Counted from the stretch's first letter, positions 7,975 to 17,708 are shown. The stretch is 64,000 nt of DNA from Desulfobacter sp. (GCA_028768525.1 CP054837.1:5390001-5454000), one strand, 5' to 3'. Program-made: numbers and translations. Notes: generated by a model not told the origin, from the letters alone.

Positions 7975-10152
7975 TTATTTTTCCAGGAATTTATAATGGG
8001 CCATGCCTTCGAGGATGCCGCCGGCATAGGGGGCATCTGCAAAATATATTTTTCTGGCGGACCGCAGGGGCTCCAGTTCCGGGCTGTAATTGCCCACCAC
8101 AACGGCGAGGGGATCTCCCTTGATCATCTCCTCGTCATTGCCTGAATCCCCGCAGACAAGAAATTGTTTTAAGGGAATTTCCCATTTATAGCTCAGGTAG
8201 CGGATGGCTTTGCCCTTGGAGGCCCGGTAGGGAAGGATATCCAGGTATTTTTCATGGGAGTAGATCAGGGTGTAGACAAAGCGGTTTTTTGTCAGTACAT
8301 GGTGGATCTTGGGCAGCCGGTCCTTGCCCGGCGCCATGTAATAGGAGAGTTTGTAGGGGCTTTGGTTTTCCTTTTCCTGGGGGGTGATAAAGGGGATGTC
8401 TTCCAGTCGCTGTACCATGGTTTCGGGTTTCCAGTTTTTGGCGATGTGGGTTTCCCAGCCCTTGTCATGGTGGCGTTCTGTTCCGTAATTGATCCTGGAG
8501 CCCACCTCGGAAATGATGATATCCGGTTCCGGGATATGGTGTTCCTTGAGTACGGCAGCGGCGGAATCCAGATTCCGGCCCGTGGCCACCCCGAACCCCA
8601 CCCGGTCCCGGTGGGTGTGCATCAGGTCGATGAATTTCTGGATCTCCTTGGGGGCGCCGCCCAGCAGGGTGTTGTCGATATCGGTGATGATGAGGCGGTC
8701 CAGGGCCGAAAGCCGCCGGCCGATGCTGTGTACAGGGACCCTCACGTTCAGGGTGGACGCCTCGTTGTCCCGGTAAAGGTCCCTGACCGTTTCCATATAG
8801 GTGGCGGCATGGTTTTCCCAGGTGTAGTGCCGGCGGGTGTTCATGATTCCGTTCTTTGAATAGTTACTCCATAGATCCGGATCTGAGATAATCTTGCGGA
8901 TGGCCCCGGCAATGGCTGAGTCATCCTTGGGGTCCACCAGGATGCCCCCGTTGCAGTTGGCCATGATGTCTTTGGGGCCGCCGTCTTCCGTGGCCACGAT
9001 GGGCAGGCCGCAGGCCAGGGATTCCAGCAGGGTCAGACCGAAGGGCTCTGTCAGGGCGGGGTTGACAAATACCCCCTTTTTTTGGGCGGCGATGCGGTAG
9101 AGTTCCGGGACCTCATGTTCAAAGTCGTGTTTCTTGGGAATGGCCATTTTCCCGTAAAGGTTGTACTTGTCCATGAGCAGGAGCATCCGGGTGAGTACGT
9201 CCCGTTCGTTGTCCTCCATTTTGGAGATGTCTTTTCTGATGCCGGCGAATACCGCCAGGTTGGCCATGGCCTGGAGCTCCTTGTCCTTGCCGTAGGCCCG
9301 GACCAGGCCGGCAATGTTTTTGCGCTTGTCCGGCCGGCAGAGTACCAGGATCATGGGTTTGTCCGGAAATTGAAAGAACCGGTTCAGTTCCTGTTTCAGT
9401 GACGATCTTGCAAACAGCGCCTCTTCCTGTTCTTGTCCCGATGCAAGGTTATCGTGGGTGTATGGATAGAACTTGTCAATGCCGATGCCCGGCGGAATCA
9501 CCCGGTAGGAGGAAAGGGTGCGGTTTTTGTAGAGCCCGTACTGGCCTTCGATCTCCTGGGTGGTGGAGGTGATGACAAGGTCCGTATACTTGAGGATGGT
9601 CTCTTCGGTATGGATGCGGTGGTCTATTTTCAGCATCCGGTTCATCTCCCTGATGTCCACATTTTCTCCCAGGAGCCGGCCCTTTTTGGAACGGCCCATG
9701 GAGTGGCCGGTGTAGACAAAGGGCACCCCGAAGAACCGTGCCAGTTCCTTGGCCACGTAACCGGCGTCGGGGTAATGGCCGTGGACGATGTCTGGCACCT
9801 GTTTTTCCTGCTGTATGAATTTTATGGTTTTGTCCACAAATTCGTTGAGGTGGGGCCAGAGCAGTTCTTTTCTAATGTATTTCCGGCCGCCGCACTGGAT
9901 TCTAACGATTCTGAATTTGTCATTGACCTCCTCTACGGGGCGGCTGTAGTCCGAGGAAAATGCCTTGTCGCTGATGAGACGTGTGAACAGGTCAATGCGG
10001 CTGACCTTGGGATGCATGGACAGGGTGCGGCAGAGTTCCACCACATATTTGATCTGGCCGCCGGTGTCGGCATCGTATCCCAGTTCCAGGTTATGGCCGC
10101 GAAGCAGGCCGTGGACGCTGAACATTTGAAGATATAAATTTTTATTTGCCAT
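7975..10152 (-). CDS. Sucrose-phosphate synthase with fused HAD phosphatase domain
   Basis: A 725-residue two-domain enzyme. Residues 1-460 form a GT-B glycosyltransferase. GYDADTGGQ (25-33) is the sucrose synthase/SPS signature, and an E-x7-E motif lies in EPFGLTLLESLACGLP. From about residue 480 a HAD domain starts with the DxDxT motif (TDIDNTLL) and ends with a GDSGNDEEM motif, like sucrose-6-phosphate phosphatase. One protein may therefore make sucrose from UDP/ADP-glucose and fructose 6-phosphate. The start at 10152 overlaps the end of the kinase gene by 11 bp, implying translational coupling. A longer frame upstream exists but would run through the kinase gene. Confidence 0.92.
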   Translation of the reverse strand: MANKNLYLQMFSVHGLLRGHNLELGYDADTGGQIKYVVELCRTLSMHPKVSRIDLFTRLISDKAFSSDYSRPVEEVNDKFRIVRIQCGGRKYIRKELLWPHLNEFVDKTIKFIQQEKQVPDIVHGHYPDAGYVAKELARFFGVPFVYTGHSMGRSKKGRLLGENVDIREMNRMLKIDHRIHTEETILKYTDLVITSTTQEIEGQYGLYKNRTLSSYRVIPPGIGIDKFYPYTHDNLASGQEQEEALFARSSLKQELNRFFQFPDKPMILVLCRPDKRKNIAGLVRAYGKDKELQAMANLAVFAGIRKDISKMEDNERDVLTRMLLLMDKYNLYGKMAIPKKHDFEHEVPELYRIAAQKKGVFVNPALTEPFGLTLLESLACGLPIVATEDGGPKDIMANCNGGILVDPKDDSAIAGAIRKIISDPDLWSNYSKNGIMNTRRHYTWENHAATYMETVRDLYRDNEASTLNVRVPVHSIGRRLSALDRLIITDIDNTLLGGAPKEIQKFIDLMHTHRDRVGFGVATGRNLDSAAAVLKEHHIPEPDIIISEVGSRINYGTERHHDKGWETHIAKNWKPETMVQRLEDIPFITPQEKENQSPYKLSYYMAPGKDRLPKIHHVLTKNRFVYTLIYSHEKYLDILPYRASKGKAIRYLSYKWEIPLKQFLVCGDSGNDEEMIKGDPLAVVVGNYSPELEPLRSARKIYFADAPYAGGILEGMAHYKFLEK

Positions 10153-11074
10153 GTTGAAGCCTTGATATGAAGGGGGTGTAAAATTCAGGGTCCGGGGGCA
10201 GGGCGCCTTTGATGGTGCAGATGCCCGAAGCAAATTCGTGGGCCATGGCCATGGCCCTCTGGTCTTCAATTCCTGAGAGCAGGGCTGCGGCAGCCATTGC
10301 GGCATAGGCATCGCCGGCGCCTACGGTGTCGGCGATCTTTATCTTTATATTTCCCTGTTCCGGGGCCTGGGCGATGCCGCGGGCGGTTGCCCAGAAACTC
10401 CCCCGGCTTCCCATGGTCACCATGACCCGGCCGGGGCCCGGGGGGCCGAGAAGGGCGGCGGCCCGTTCTTCCATTGGCGTTCCCTTGTCCGGTACCAGAA
10501 TATCCAGTTCCTCGTGGCTGAGTTTTAAAATATCGGCGGCAGCCATACTCTCATCCACCACGGACCGGGTCCAGCAGCGGGGCCTCAGGTTAATGTCGCA
10601 GAATTTCAGGGTGTGGGCCGGCAGTGCGCTGATCATGGCCTTCACCGTTTCCCGGCTCCGGGCCGTCCGCTGAACCAGGGTGCCGAAGTAGGCTGCCCGG
10701 GGGCCGGACCTGAACAGTGCCGCCAGCCGGCCAGTGGTTTCAATCCGGTCATAGGCCATATTTTCAAGTATGGAAAAATTGTGGGAGCCGTCTTGGGCCA
10801 TGGCCACCTCCACCCGGCCGGTGGGGCGGCGGTCATCCACCTGGATATCGTCAGGGTCAAACCCGTGGGCGGCGACGAATGCCAGGATATCATCTCCCAG
10901 TTCGTCCCGGCCCACCCGGGAAACAAATCGGGTGTCGACCCCCAGCTGTTTCAGGTGAAATGCAAAATTAAAGGGAGCCCCGCCCATGCGCCTATAGGTG
11001 GGAAACAGGTCGTACAGGATTTCTCCGATCACAAGTACCATGGAATCTTCGCCCGTATTGTACAGGGTGCCCAT
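10142..11074 (-). CDS. PfkB-family sugar kinase, probable fructokinase
   Basis: A 310-residue ribokinase-fold kinase. The N-terminus has VLVIGEILYDLFP and GGAPFNFAFHLKQLG, the substrate-binding part typical of fructokinases. The C-terminal DTVGAGDAYAA holds the anion hole and the catalytic Asp. It would phosphorylate fructose released by sucrose phosphorolysis, feeding fructose 6-phosphate back to the synthase encoded next. The start could be 11074 (AGGGGGCA just upstream) or 11041, where the conserved family N-terminus begins. It is the first gene of the operon, behind a good sigma-70-type promoter. Confidence 0.87.
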   Translation of the reverse strand: MGTLYNTGEDSMVLVIGEILYDLFPTYRRMGGAPFNFAFHLKQLGVDTRFVSRVGRDELGDDILAFVAAHGFDPDDIQVDDRRPTGRVEVAMAQDGSHNFSILENMAYDRIETTGRLAALFRSGPRAAYFGTLVQRTARSRETVKAMISALPAHTLKFCDINLRPRCWTRSVVDESMAAADILKLSHEELDILVPDKGTPMEERAAALLGPPGPGRVMVTMGSRGSFWATARGIAQAPEQGNIKIKIADTVGAGDAYAAMAAAALLSGIEDQRAMAMAHEFASGICTIKGALPPDPEFYTPFISRLQHGK

Positions 11075-11130
11075 TGCCCCCTGGGTTTATTCTATCGAAA
11101 TATATAAAAGAGAATGCTACGACTGCAGGA

Positions 11131-11160
11131 AGTATAGCCCAACCGGTTCTCCAAGGTCAA
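11131..11160 (-). promoter_or_regulatory. Sigma-70-like promoter of the sucrose operon
   Basis: On the minus strand TTGACC and TATACT are separated by 18 bases, with the -10 box ending 57 bp upstream of the kinase start at 11074. Both boxes match the consensus at five of six positions. Confidence 0.65.
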
Positions 11161-11295
11161 GGTGTTCGGTCCGTTCATGTCCGGTCCGTTCGTTGGGCAG
11201 CGAAGCGGCCGGCGCCTTGGTTTGGCTTGAAACAACGCGGCCGGATGTGATAGACAAAGGCGTGAGAGGGCGTTATATGCAGAAAGGATGATAAA

Positions 11296-12144
11296 ATGAG
11301 AGTTAATCGGATTGTTGCGTGCATTTTTATATTGTTTTCCACAGCGGTTCCGGCCTTGGCCGGCCCGGCCTGCGACCATGTGAATCTTGAATGGCTTTCC
11401 GGTCAGGTCCCCCTGTCCGAAGGGGCAAAGATTGTTTTTAAACAGGAACGAAGCGGCCTTTGCGAAGTCATCGTGGCCATAGACGGCAGCCTGGCCCCTG
11501 TCTATGCGGGCAAGGATTTCATTGTGGCCGGCCGGATGTACCGGCAGAAATACGCCGTTACCCGGGAAACCATGGCCGGCCTCCGGGATATTGCGGAAAA
11601 GGAGCGCCAGGATGCCCAGGAAAGGGACGCTCTGGCCCTTGAAAAGCGAAAGGCCTTTTTCAAGGCCAGACATGCTGAACTGGAGGCCCTTGTGTCCATG
11701 ACCTTCGGGCCGGGCAGCGCCAAAGAAACGGTTTATGTGATCACCGATCCCAATTGTTCCCATTGCAAAAAGCTGCTGCCGCTGATGGAAGAGGTGGCCT
11801 TTGAGGCCGGGGTGAGGCTGAAGATGATCATCTATCCGGTACTGGGTGACAAGAGCCGTGATATGGCGGCCCATGCCTTGTGCAATAAATTTACCTATGC
11901 CCAGTACAAGGAAATGACGGGTACAGAAACACTGGCGGTATGCGAGGCGTCCACTGATCTTCTGTCCAGAATTAAAACGTTCTTTGAGTCGGCGGGTATC
12001 TCTTTTGTCCCCCTGGTTGTCGCCGGCGACGGCTCCTGGGTGGTGGAGGGCAGTGATATCAATGAAGTCCGGGGCCGGCTCGGCCTTGACTGTGAAGAGG
12101 GGGCCGGCGGTAAAGAGGGGTGCGGTTCCGGACAGAATCAATAA
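11296..12144 (+). CDS. Periplasmic DsbC/DsbG-like thiol-disulfide protein
   Basis: A 282-residue exported protein with a clear signal peptide (hydrophobic core to about residue 20, probable cleavage after PALA). The C-terminal half has a thioredoxin fold with the active-site CSHC in DPNCSHCKKLLPLMEEV. The fold continues with a cis-Pro-type loop before VVAGDGSWVVEG. DsbC/DsbG proteins have an N-terminal dimerisation region and isomerise disulfides in the periplasm, which fits the length. No DsbD-like reductant gene is nearby. The ribosome site AAAGGATGATAAA precedes the ATG. It stands alone between the divergent sucrose operon and the OmpA-type lipoprotein gene. Confidence 0.82.
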   Translation: MRVNRIVACIFILFSTAVPALAGPACDHVNLEWLSGQVPLSEGAKIVFKQERSGLCEVIVAIDGSLAPVYAGKDFIVAGRMYRQKYAVTRETMAGLRDIAEKERQDAQERDALALEKRKAFFKARHAELEALVSMTFGPGSAKETVYVITDPNCSHCKKLLPLMEEVAFEAGVRLKMIIYPVLGDKSRDMAAHALCNKFTYAQYKEMTGTETLAVCEASTDLLSRIKTFFESAGISFVPLVVAGDGSWVVEGSDINEVRGRLGLDCEEGAGGKEGCGSGQNQ

Positions 12145-12178
12145 GCCCAACAGCATCGTTTTCCTGTCCCTTTTTTTT

Positions 12179-12220
12179 GAACCGGAATTGCATCAGCTGG
12201 GGTTCCGGTTCTCCAATTTT
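12179..12220 (+). terminator. Possible terminator after the DsbC-like gene
   Basis: A perfect 9-bp stem (GAACCGGAA / TTCCGGTTC) with a 15-base loop lies 35 bp after the stop and is followed by TCCAATTTTG. The tail is weak, so termination efficiency is uncertain. Confidence 0.4.
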
Positions 12221-12428
12221 GAAACAAAGCGTAACAATTTTTCCCGGGACTATTTGAGCCTATTTCGGGTATAATGCAAAGTTAATTGGGGAGGTAATTT
12301 GCGCAACCCCGATAAAATGACGCCCAATGCCGGATTAAAAAAAAATGAAGATATGAAGTTTTTCGGTGTCTGTATTTGTCGGAGGGCGTGATGCGTAAAC
12401 TTTTTTTAAGGATAAGGAGATCGGCAAT

Positions 12429-13076
12429 ATGAAAAAAATTCTAATCACATTGTGTTCCCTGGTGCTTTGTGCAAGCATTTTCTCCTGTGCAAGCATGGAG
12501 ACCAAACAGGGGCAGGGCACTGCCGTGGGCGCCGGCGTCGGTGCCGGCGTGGGCGCGCTGCTGGGACAGGTCATCGGCGGCGATACAGAGGCCACATTGA
12601 TCGGTGCGGGCATTGGCGCAGCCCTGGGCGGCATTGCCGGGAACCAGGTGGGCAGGTATATGGACCAGCAGGAGCAGGATCTGCGAAATGCCATTGCCGC
12701 CTCCGAAGCCGCCAGTGTGCGGCGGGAACAGGATATTTTAAGGGCAACCCTGAAGGGTGAGGCCTATTTCGACTATGATTCAAGCAATCTTAAACCCGGA
12801 GCCTATTCCGAATTGAGGCGGATTTCAGATATCCTGGTCAAATACCCCCAGACCATGATCGAGGTGGGTGGACATACCGATACCAGAGGGAGCGAGGAGT
12901 ACAACCAGAAATTGTCCGAAAGACGGGCAGAAGCCGTAAAAAATGAGTTGATCCGCAATGGGGTGGATGCCCGCCGGATCCGTGCGGTGGGGTATGGCGA
13001 AACCCAGCCCGTTTCCTCCAGCCATGCCATGAACCGGCGGGTGGAGATTGTCATTGAACCCATCGTCCAGGGATAG
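12429..13076 (+). CDS. OmpA-family lipoprotein with glycine zipper (YiaD-like)
   Basis: A 215-residue outer-membrane lipoprotein. The signal peptide ends in a lipobox-like IFSC (Cys at about residue 19). Residues 30-75 are a Gly/Ala-rich glycine zipper (GAGVGAGVGALLGQ and a second GAGIGAALGG), which may insert in the membrane. Residues 110-210 are an OmpA C-terminal peptidoglycan-binding domain, with YFDYDSSNLKPGA and GGHTDTRGSEEYNQKLSERR. It should tether the outer membrane to the cell wall. The AAGGAGATCGGCAAT before ATG supports the start. This is the standard YiaD/Pal-like architecture, and nothing seems to be missing. Confidence 0.88.
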   Translation: MKKILITLCSLVLCASIFSCASMETKQGQGTAVGAGVGAGVGALLGQVIGGDTEATLIGAGIGAALGGIAGNQVGRYMDQQEQDLRNAIAASEAASVRREQDILRATLKGEAYFDYDSSNLKPGAYSELRRISDILVKYPQTMIEVGGHTDTRGSEEYNQKLSERRAEAVKNELIRNGVDARRIRAVGYGETQPVSSSHAMNRRVEIVIEPIVQG

Positions 13077-13186
13077 CCTCTTTAAGTCATATGACGATAT
13101 AATCCATTGACGTTATTTTATTATTTGTCCTGGGCGGCCCGGGGGGGAAGACCCGGCCGGCCCATGGCTGTTATACGGAATCAGAC

Positions 13187-14137
13187 ATGTACACAGTATT
13201 CATAGACGGACAGGAAGGCACCACCGGCCTTGAGATCAAGGAGCGGCTTGAAGGACGCAAGGAAATTGAACTGCTGGAGATCCCCGGGGACAAGCGAAAG
13301 GACCCGGAGGTGAAAAGGGAGTTTATCAATGGGGCGGATCTGGTGATTCTCTGCCTGCCCGATGCCGTGGCCAAGGAATCCGTGGCCCTGGCGGAAGGCG
13401 GATCCACCCGCTTCATTGATGCCTCCACGGCCCACCGGACCCATCCGGACTGGGTATACGGCCTGCCCGAAATGTCTCCCGTCCCGGAACAGGCTGAAAA
13501 AATCAGAAGGGCCAGGTTTGTGGCCAACCCGGGGTGCTATCCCACCGGTTTTATTCTCATGGCCCGCCCCCTGGTGGACCTGGGGATTCTGCCCCGGGAT
13601 TATCCGGTGTCGGTCCATGCCGTGAGCGGGTACAGCGGCGGCGGCAAAAAACTCATTGCCCGCCACCGGGCGGGCGGCGATGCCGGAGAATTGGCGGCAC
13701 GGCCCTACGGGTTTACCCTGGCCCATAAACATGTCCCTGAAATGCAGGCCTATGCCGGGCTGGATAATGCCCCCATCTTTACCCCCAGTGTGGGGGATTT
13801 CTACAGGGGCATGCTGGTCCATCTGCCCCTTCATACCCGCCTGTTAAAGCGGAAAACAGATGCGGACGGGCTGCGGGCCGAACTGCGGCAGGTTTATGGG
13901 GGACAGCCCTTTGTGAGGGTGATGCCGGATCCCACGGAGAATTACCTGGACCAGGGGTTTTTATCGCCCCTGGGATGCAACAATACCAACCGTGTGGACA
14001 TATTTGTGTCGGGCCATGAAGACCAGATCCTGGTCACCGCCAGGCTGGACAATCTGGGCAAAGGCGCCTCAGGGGCGGCCGTCCAGAACCTGAACATCAT
14101 GCTGGGCATGGATCAGGGAAAGGGGCTGACGGCCTGA
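13187..14137 (+). CDS. argC: N-acetyl-gamma-glutamyl-phosphate reductase (type 2)
   Basis: A 316-residue NADPH-dependent dehydrogenase that reduces N-acetylglutamyl phosphate to the semialdehyde in arginine synthesis. The N-terminus VFIDGQEGTTGLEI is the signature of the shorter type 2 enzymes. The catalytic Cys117 lies in NPGCYPTG, and HAVSGYSGGG with later HKHVPE residues fit the active site. No other arg gene is adjacent. Its stop is 12 bp before the topoisomerase gene, so the two may share a transcript although their functions are unrelated. No strong ribosome site is visible (GGAATCAGAC before ATG). Confidence 0.93.
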   Translation: MYTVFIDGQEGTTGLEIKERLEGRKEIELLEIPGDKRKDPEVKREFINGADLVILCLPDAVAKESVALAEGGSTRFIDASTAHRTHPDWVYGLPEMSPVPEQAEKIRRARFVANPGCYPTGFILMARPLVDLGILPRDYPVSVHAVSGYSGGGKKLIARHRAGGDAGELAARPYGFTLAHKHVPEMQAYAGLDNAPIFTPSVGDFYRGMLVHLPLHTRLLKRKTDADGLRAELRQVYGGQPFVRVMPDPTENYLDQGFLSPLGCNNTNRVDIFVSGHEDQILVTARLDNLGKGASGAAVQNLNIMLGMDQGKGLTA

Positions 14138-14149
14138 TCGATCCCCCCC

Positions 14150-16648
14150 ATGACCGACCTCATTCTTACAGAAAAGTTCTCCGTGGCCGCGGATTTTGCA
14201 AAGGCCCTGGGGGCCAGCAAAAAGGGCAACGGCTTTTTTGAGGGCAATGGGGTGACCGTGACCTGGGCCGTGGGCCATCTGGTGGAGTTGTATGAGCCTG
14301 AGGATTACGACCCCGCCCTGAAAAAATGGCGGCTGGAATCCCTGCCCCTGATACCGGAGCGGTTTCAATATAAGCCCGTCAAAAAGACATTCTCCCGGTT
14401 CAGGGTGATCCGGGATCTGCTGCGAAAAAAGAAATTTGGCCGGGTGGTCCTGGCCACGGACGCCGGAAGGGAAGGGGAGGTCATCGCCCGTACCATTCTG
14501 CTTGAATCCGGGTTCAAGGACCGGTCCCGTGTCTACAGGTTCTGGACCAGCCAGGCCCTGGTGCCCGATGTGGTGCGGCGGACCATGGAAAAGGTCCGCC
14601 CCATGGCAGATTATGACCGGCTTTGGCGGGCCGGATATTACCGCCAGGTCTCGGACTGGCTCATCGGCATGAACTGCACCCGGGTGCTGACCATCCGTTT
14701 GAAAGACCTGTTTTCAGTGGGCCGGGTCCAGACCGCTGTTCTGGCCCTGCTGGTGGACCGGAAAAAAGAGCGGGATCATTTCGTTCCCCAGCCCTATTGG
14801 GTGATGACGGCCGAATTTTCCAACGAAAAAGGGGCCTGGACCGGACGCCGCTTCAAGGGGAAGGAAAACAGGATCATTGACCGGGAGCAGGCGGAACAAC
14901 TCTATGAACGGTTGAACCGGCAGGGAATTTCGGGCAGCGTCAAATCCCTTGACCGTGAAAACAAGCGCGAAGCCCCGCCTTTTTTATTTTCCCTTACCGA
15001 TCTCCAGCAGGAAGCAAACAAGCGGTTCGGGTTTCCGGCCGGGAAGACCCTGGACCTTGCCCAAAAGCTCTACCAGGATCGAAAATGCCTCTCCTACCCC
15101 AGGACCGACGCCCGGGTTCTGGGAAGCCAGAATCTCGATATGGTCCAGGAAATCATTAAAAAACTGGCACCGGTGTCTGCCGGCCTGTTCGAGCATATGG
15201 ACCCGGCCCGCCTTTCCCTGGCCAATAAGCGGGTGTTCAACGATGCCAAACTGACAGACCACCATGCCCTGATTCCGCTCAAGCCTGTGCCGGCAGGGGC
15301 CGGGGCCGAAGAAAAGCGGATCTATGACCTGGTACTCCGGCGATTTGCCGCCGCCTTTCACCCGGACTGCCGGTTTGAGGTGACCCGCCTGGTGACCCTG
15401 GTGGACAACGAGACCTTTGCCACCCGGGGGAAAATCATTCTGGAACCGGGCTGGCAGAGGGTATGGAAGCCTTTGGCCGGAAAGAAAGAGGCCGTGGACC
15501 TGATTCCGCCTCTGGTTCCGGGAGATCCGGCCGGACTGGATAGAATAAAACTTGAGGAAAAGCAGACCCGGCCGCCGGCTGAATATACCGACGCCTCATT
15601 GTTGAAAGACATGACCAATCCAGGCCGGTATGTGGAGGGGGAGGCTGAAAAGAAACTCTTTCGGGGGGAGGTGGGGATCGGCACCCAGTCCACCCGGGCC
15701 CAGATCATTGAAACCCTGATCAAACGCCAGTATATCAGCAGGGCGGGCAAACAACTCCTGGCGCTGGATAAGGGGGTGTTCCTGGTGGAGGCCCTGCGCA
15801 AATGCCCGGTGTCATCACGGCTTACCTCCCCCGAAGAGACGGCCCGGTGGGAGATGGGCCTCAACCGCATCGCCCTGGGGGAAGAAGAGGACGCCCGTTT
15901 CCTTGAAGGGATTAAAATCTTTACAGAACAATCCGTGACGGAACTAGCCGGGTTCTCTTTTGATACGGCCTCATATACCCCGGAGCGCACGGCCCCGGGT
16001 CTGTCCGGCCAGGCGTCGGTACCCCTGGGCAAATGCCCGGGCTGCGGAAAGGATGTGACCGAAAGGTATAAAGCCTATTCCTGCGGAGACCGGGCCTGCG
16101 GTTTTGTGATCTGGAAACGGATAGCCGGTAAGAGCATTTCCCCTAAAATGGCCGCGAACCTGATTCGTTACCGGCGGTCCGGCCCTTTTAAAGGGTTTAT
16201 TTCGAAAAAGAAAAAACGATTTACAGCCTCCCTTGCCATTGTTCAGGAAGATGGGAAATTAAGGGTCGCCTTTGAATTTGAACCGAGACAGGAGGCGGCA
16301 CCGGCAAATGATGCGGCCCCGGTTTGTCCGGTCTGCGGGGGGGCCATCATTGAGGGGAAAAAAGGGTATGGATGCAGCAATTGGCGCCCGGAGCAGGGGG
16401 ATTGCCGATTTGTCATCTGGAAGACCATTTCCGGTAAGAAACTCACCCTGGCCAATGCACATACCCTTGCAGCGGGAAAAACCACACGTCCCTATGTTTT
16501 CAGAACCGGCGGGGGCGAAAAATTCAAGGCGAGGCTTCGGATGGTAGAGGATTCCGGAGCCGGATTCTGCATTGCGCTGCTTCCCGAATCCGGAGACCGG
16601 GGGTTGTGGGAACCGGGACTTGTGCCCTGCACACGGCCTGCCGGATGA
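14150..16648 (+). CDS. topB: DNA topoisomerase III (type IA)
   Basis: An 832-residue type IA topoisomerase. The N-terminal Toprim domain begins LILTEKFSVAADFAKALG and contains the metal-binding DAGREGEVIAR. The catalytic Tyr316 lies in SYPRTDARVLG, and IGTQSTRAQIIETL is the conserved hinge region. The C-terminal 220 residues hold two zinc-ribbon-like repeats, each with a C-x2-C pair and a following FVIWK segment. It relaxes negatively supercoiled or decatenates single-stranded-containing DNA. The length exceeds E. coli TopB because of these repeats. The start has no clear ribosome site, so coupling to argC 12 bp upstream is plausible. Confidence 0.93.
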   Translation: MTDLILTEKFSVAADFAKALGASKKGNGFFEGNGVTVTWAVGHLVELYEPEDYDPALKKWRLESLPLIPERFQYKPVKKTFSRFRVIRDLLRKKKFGRVVLATDAGREGEVIARTILLESGFKDRSRVYRFWTSQALVPDVVRRTMEKVRPMADYDRLWRAGYYRQVSDWLIGMNCTRVLTIRLKDLFSVGRVQTAVLALLVDRKKERDHFVPQPYWVMTAEFSNEKGAWTGRRFKGKENRIIDREQAEQLYERLNRQGISGSVKSLDRENKREAPPFLFSLTDLQQEANKRFGFPAGKTLDLAQKLYQDRKCLSYPRTDARVLGSQNLDMVQEIIKKLAPVSAGLFEHMDPARLSLANKRVFNDAKLTDHHALIPLKPVPAGAGAEEKRIYDLVLRRFAAAFHPDCRFEVTRLVTLVDNETFATRGKIILEPGWQRVWKPLAGKKEAVDLIPPLVPGDPAGLDRIKLEEKQTRPPAEYTDASLLKDMTNPGRYVEGEAEKKLFRGEVGIGTQSTRAQIIETLIKRQYISRAGKQLLALDKGVFLVEALRKCPVSSRLTSPEETARWEMGLNRIALGEEEDARFLEGIKIFTEQSVTELAGFSFDTASYTPERTAPGLSGQASVPLGKCPGCGKDVTERYKAYSCGDRACGFVIWKRIAGKSISPKMAANLIRYRRSGPFKGFISKKKKRFTASLAIVQEDGKLRVAFEFEPRQEAAPANDAAPVCPVCGGAIIEGKKGYGCSNWRPEQGDCRFVIWKTISGKKLTLANAHTLAAGKTTRPYVFRTGGGEKFKARLRMVEDSGAGFCIALLPESGDRGLWEPGLVPCTRPAG

Positions 16649-16766
16649 ATCCGGGTTGCTTGACACATCAGGCCCGCCCCATTCCTCGGGATGAACGTTT
16701 TTTTTAAATGCCTTTGGCCAGGATATCCCCCATTGTTTTTCCCCGGCAGCCCCGGTCCGCAACGGG

Positions 16767-17708
16767 TTAATCTGCCAGTCCCAATGCGCCTGCCCTGGCC
16801 ATGAGTTCCCTGGCCAGGCGGACGGTGGCCCGGTCCACCATTTTTCCCTGCACGGCAACGGCTCCCCGCCCCGGTCCGGCCTGTTCTGCCGCCTCAAGAA
16901 TGATCCGGGCCCGATGGATTTCCTCGGGAAGCGGAGAGAAAATTTCATTGATGACAGGGATCTGGTCCGGGTGAATGGCCCATTTCCCGTCGCAGCCCAG
17001 CGCCCGGGCCCGGCGGGCAGAGGCCTTCAGCCCCTGTAGATCTTTGAAATTGCCAAAGGGCGCGTCCACGGCGGCCAGCCCGGACGCTTTGGCCGCCATG
17101 ACCATACGGCTCAAGGGAAAATGCCAGCGGTGTCCCGGGTAGATTTCCGCTTCATTTTCACCGTGGCCCGATACGGAAGCCAGGCCGGCGCCCACTGAAG
17201 CGGTGTAGTCTGCTACACCGAAGGAGAGGGCCTGGAGTCGCCTTGATGCCCGGGCGATATTCCTTATTTCTTCCATCCCCCGGGCGGTTTCGATGGCTGC
17301 TTCCATGGCAATTTCCCTGTCCAGACCTTTTTCCAGTTCAATGCCTGTGAGCAGCCGGTCCAGAAAATGGATGTCCCCTGCTGAATTCACCTTGGGCAGC
17401 ACCAGGTAATCAATGTTTTTTCCTGCTGCGTCTGCTGTTTCCATTACGTCCCTGACGCAAAAAGGCGTATCACAGCTGTTGACTCTAACGGCGAGGGTCT
17501 TGTTGCACCAGTCAAGCGTATTCAGGGATTTCGCTACGGCCTGCCGGGCCTTTGCCTTTTCTGCAGCCGGAACGGAATCTTCCAGGTCCAGCATGACAAC
17601 ATCCGCTTTTGATAATCTCGCCTTTTCATGCATGGACGGCCTGTGGCCGGGAACGGAAAGGATGGATCTGGCGGGTGCTGAATCGGGGGTGCCTATTGAA
17701 TTTTTCAT
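16767..17708 (-). CDS. CitE/HpcH-family CoA-ester lyase
   Basis: A 313-residue TIM-barrel enzyme of the citrate lyase beta / malyl-CoA lyase family. Family motifs are RSILSVPGHRPSM at the N-terminus, VMLDLEDSVPAAEKAKAR with the metal-binding Asp/Glu, VRVNSCDTPF, and DYTASVGA in the C-terminal half. Members cleave malyl-CoA, citramalyl-CoA or similar esters. The standalone gene, without citC/D/F/X, argues against a citrate lyase complex. The start at 17708 is chosen for the CAGGGAGTTAAA before it. It follows the LysR regulator gene on the same strand after 75 bp, so that regulator may control it. Confidence 0.82.
   Translation of the reverse strand: MKNSIGTPDSAPARSILSVPGHRPSMHEKARLSKADVVMLDLEDSVPAAEKAKARQAVAKSLNTLDWCNKTLAVRVNSCDTPFCVRDVMETADAAGKNIDYLVLPKVNSAGDIHFLDRLLTGIELEKGLDREIAMEAAIETARGMEEIRNIARASRRLQALSFGVADYTASVGAGLASVSGHGENEAEIYPGHRWHFPLSRMVMAAKASGLAAVDAPFGNFKDLQGLKASARRARALGCDGKWAIHPDQIPVINEIFSPLPEEIHRARIILEAAEQAGPGRGAVAVQGKMVDRATVRLARELMARAGALGLAD

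Noticed and set aside
11092..12156. Minus-strand open frame over the DsbC-like gene
   Set aside because: The plus strand has a signal peptide and CSHC thioredoxin motif; the antisense frame lacks any feature.
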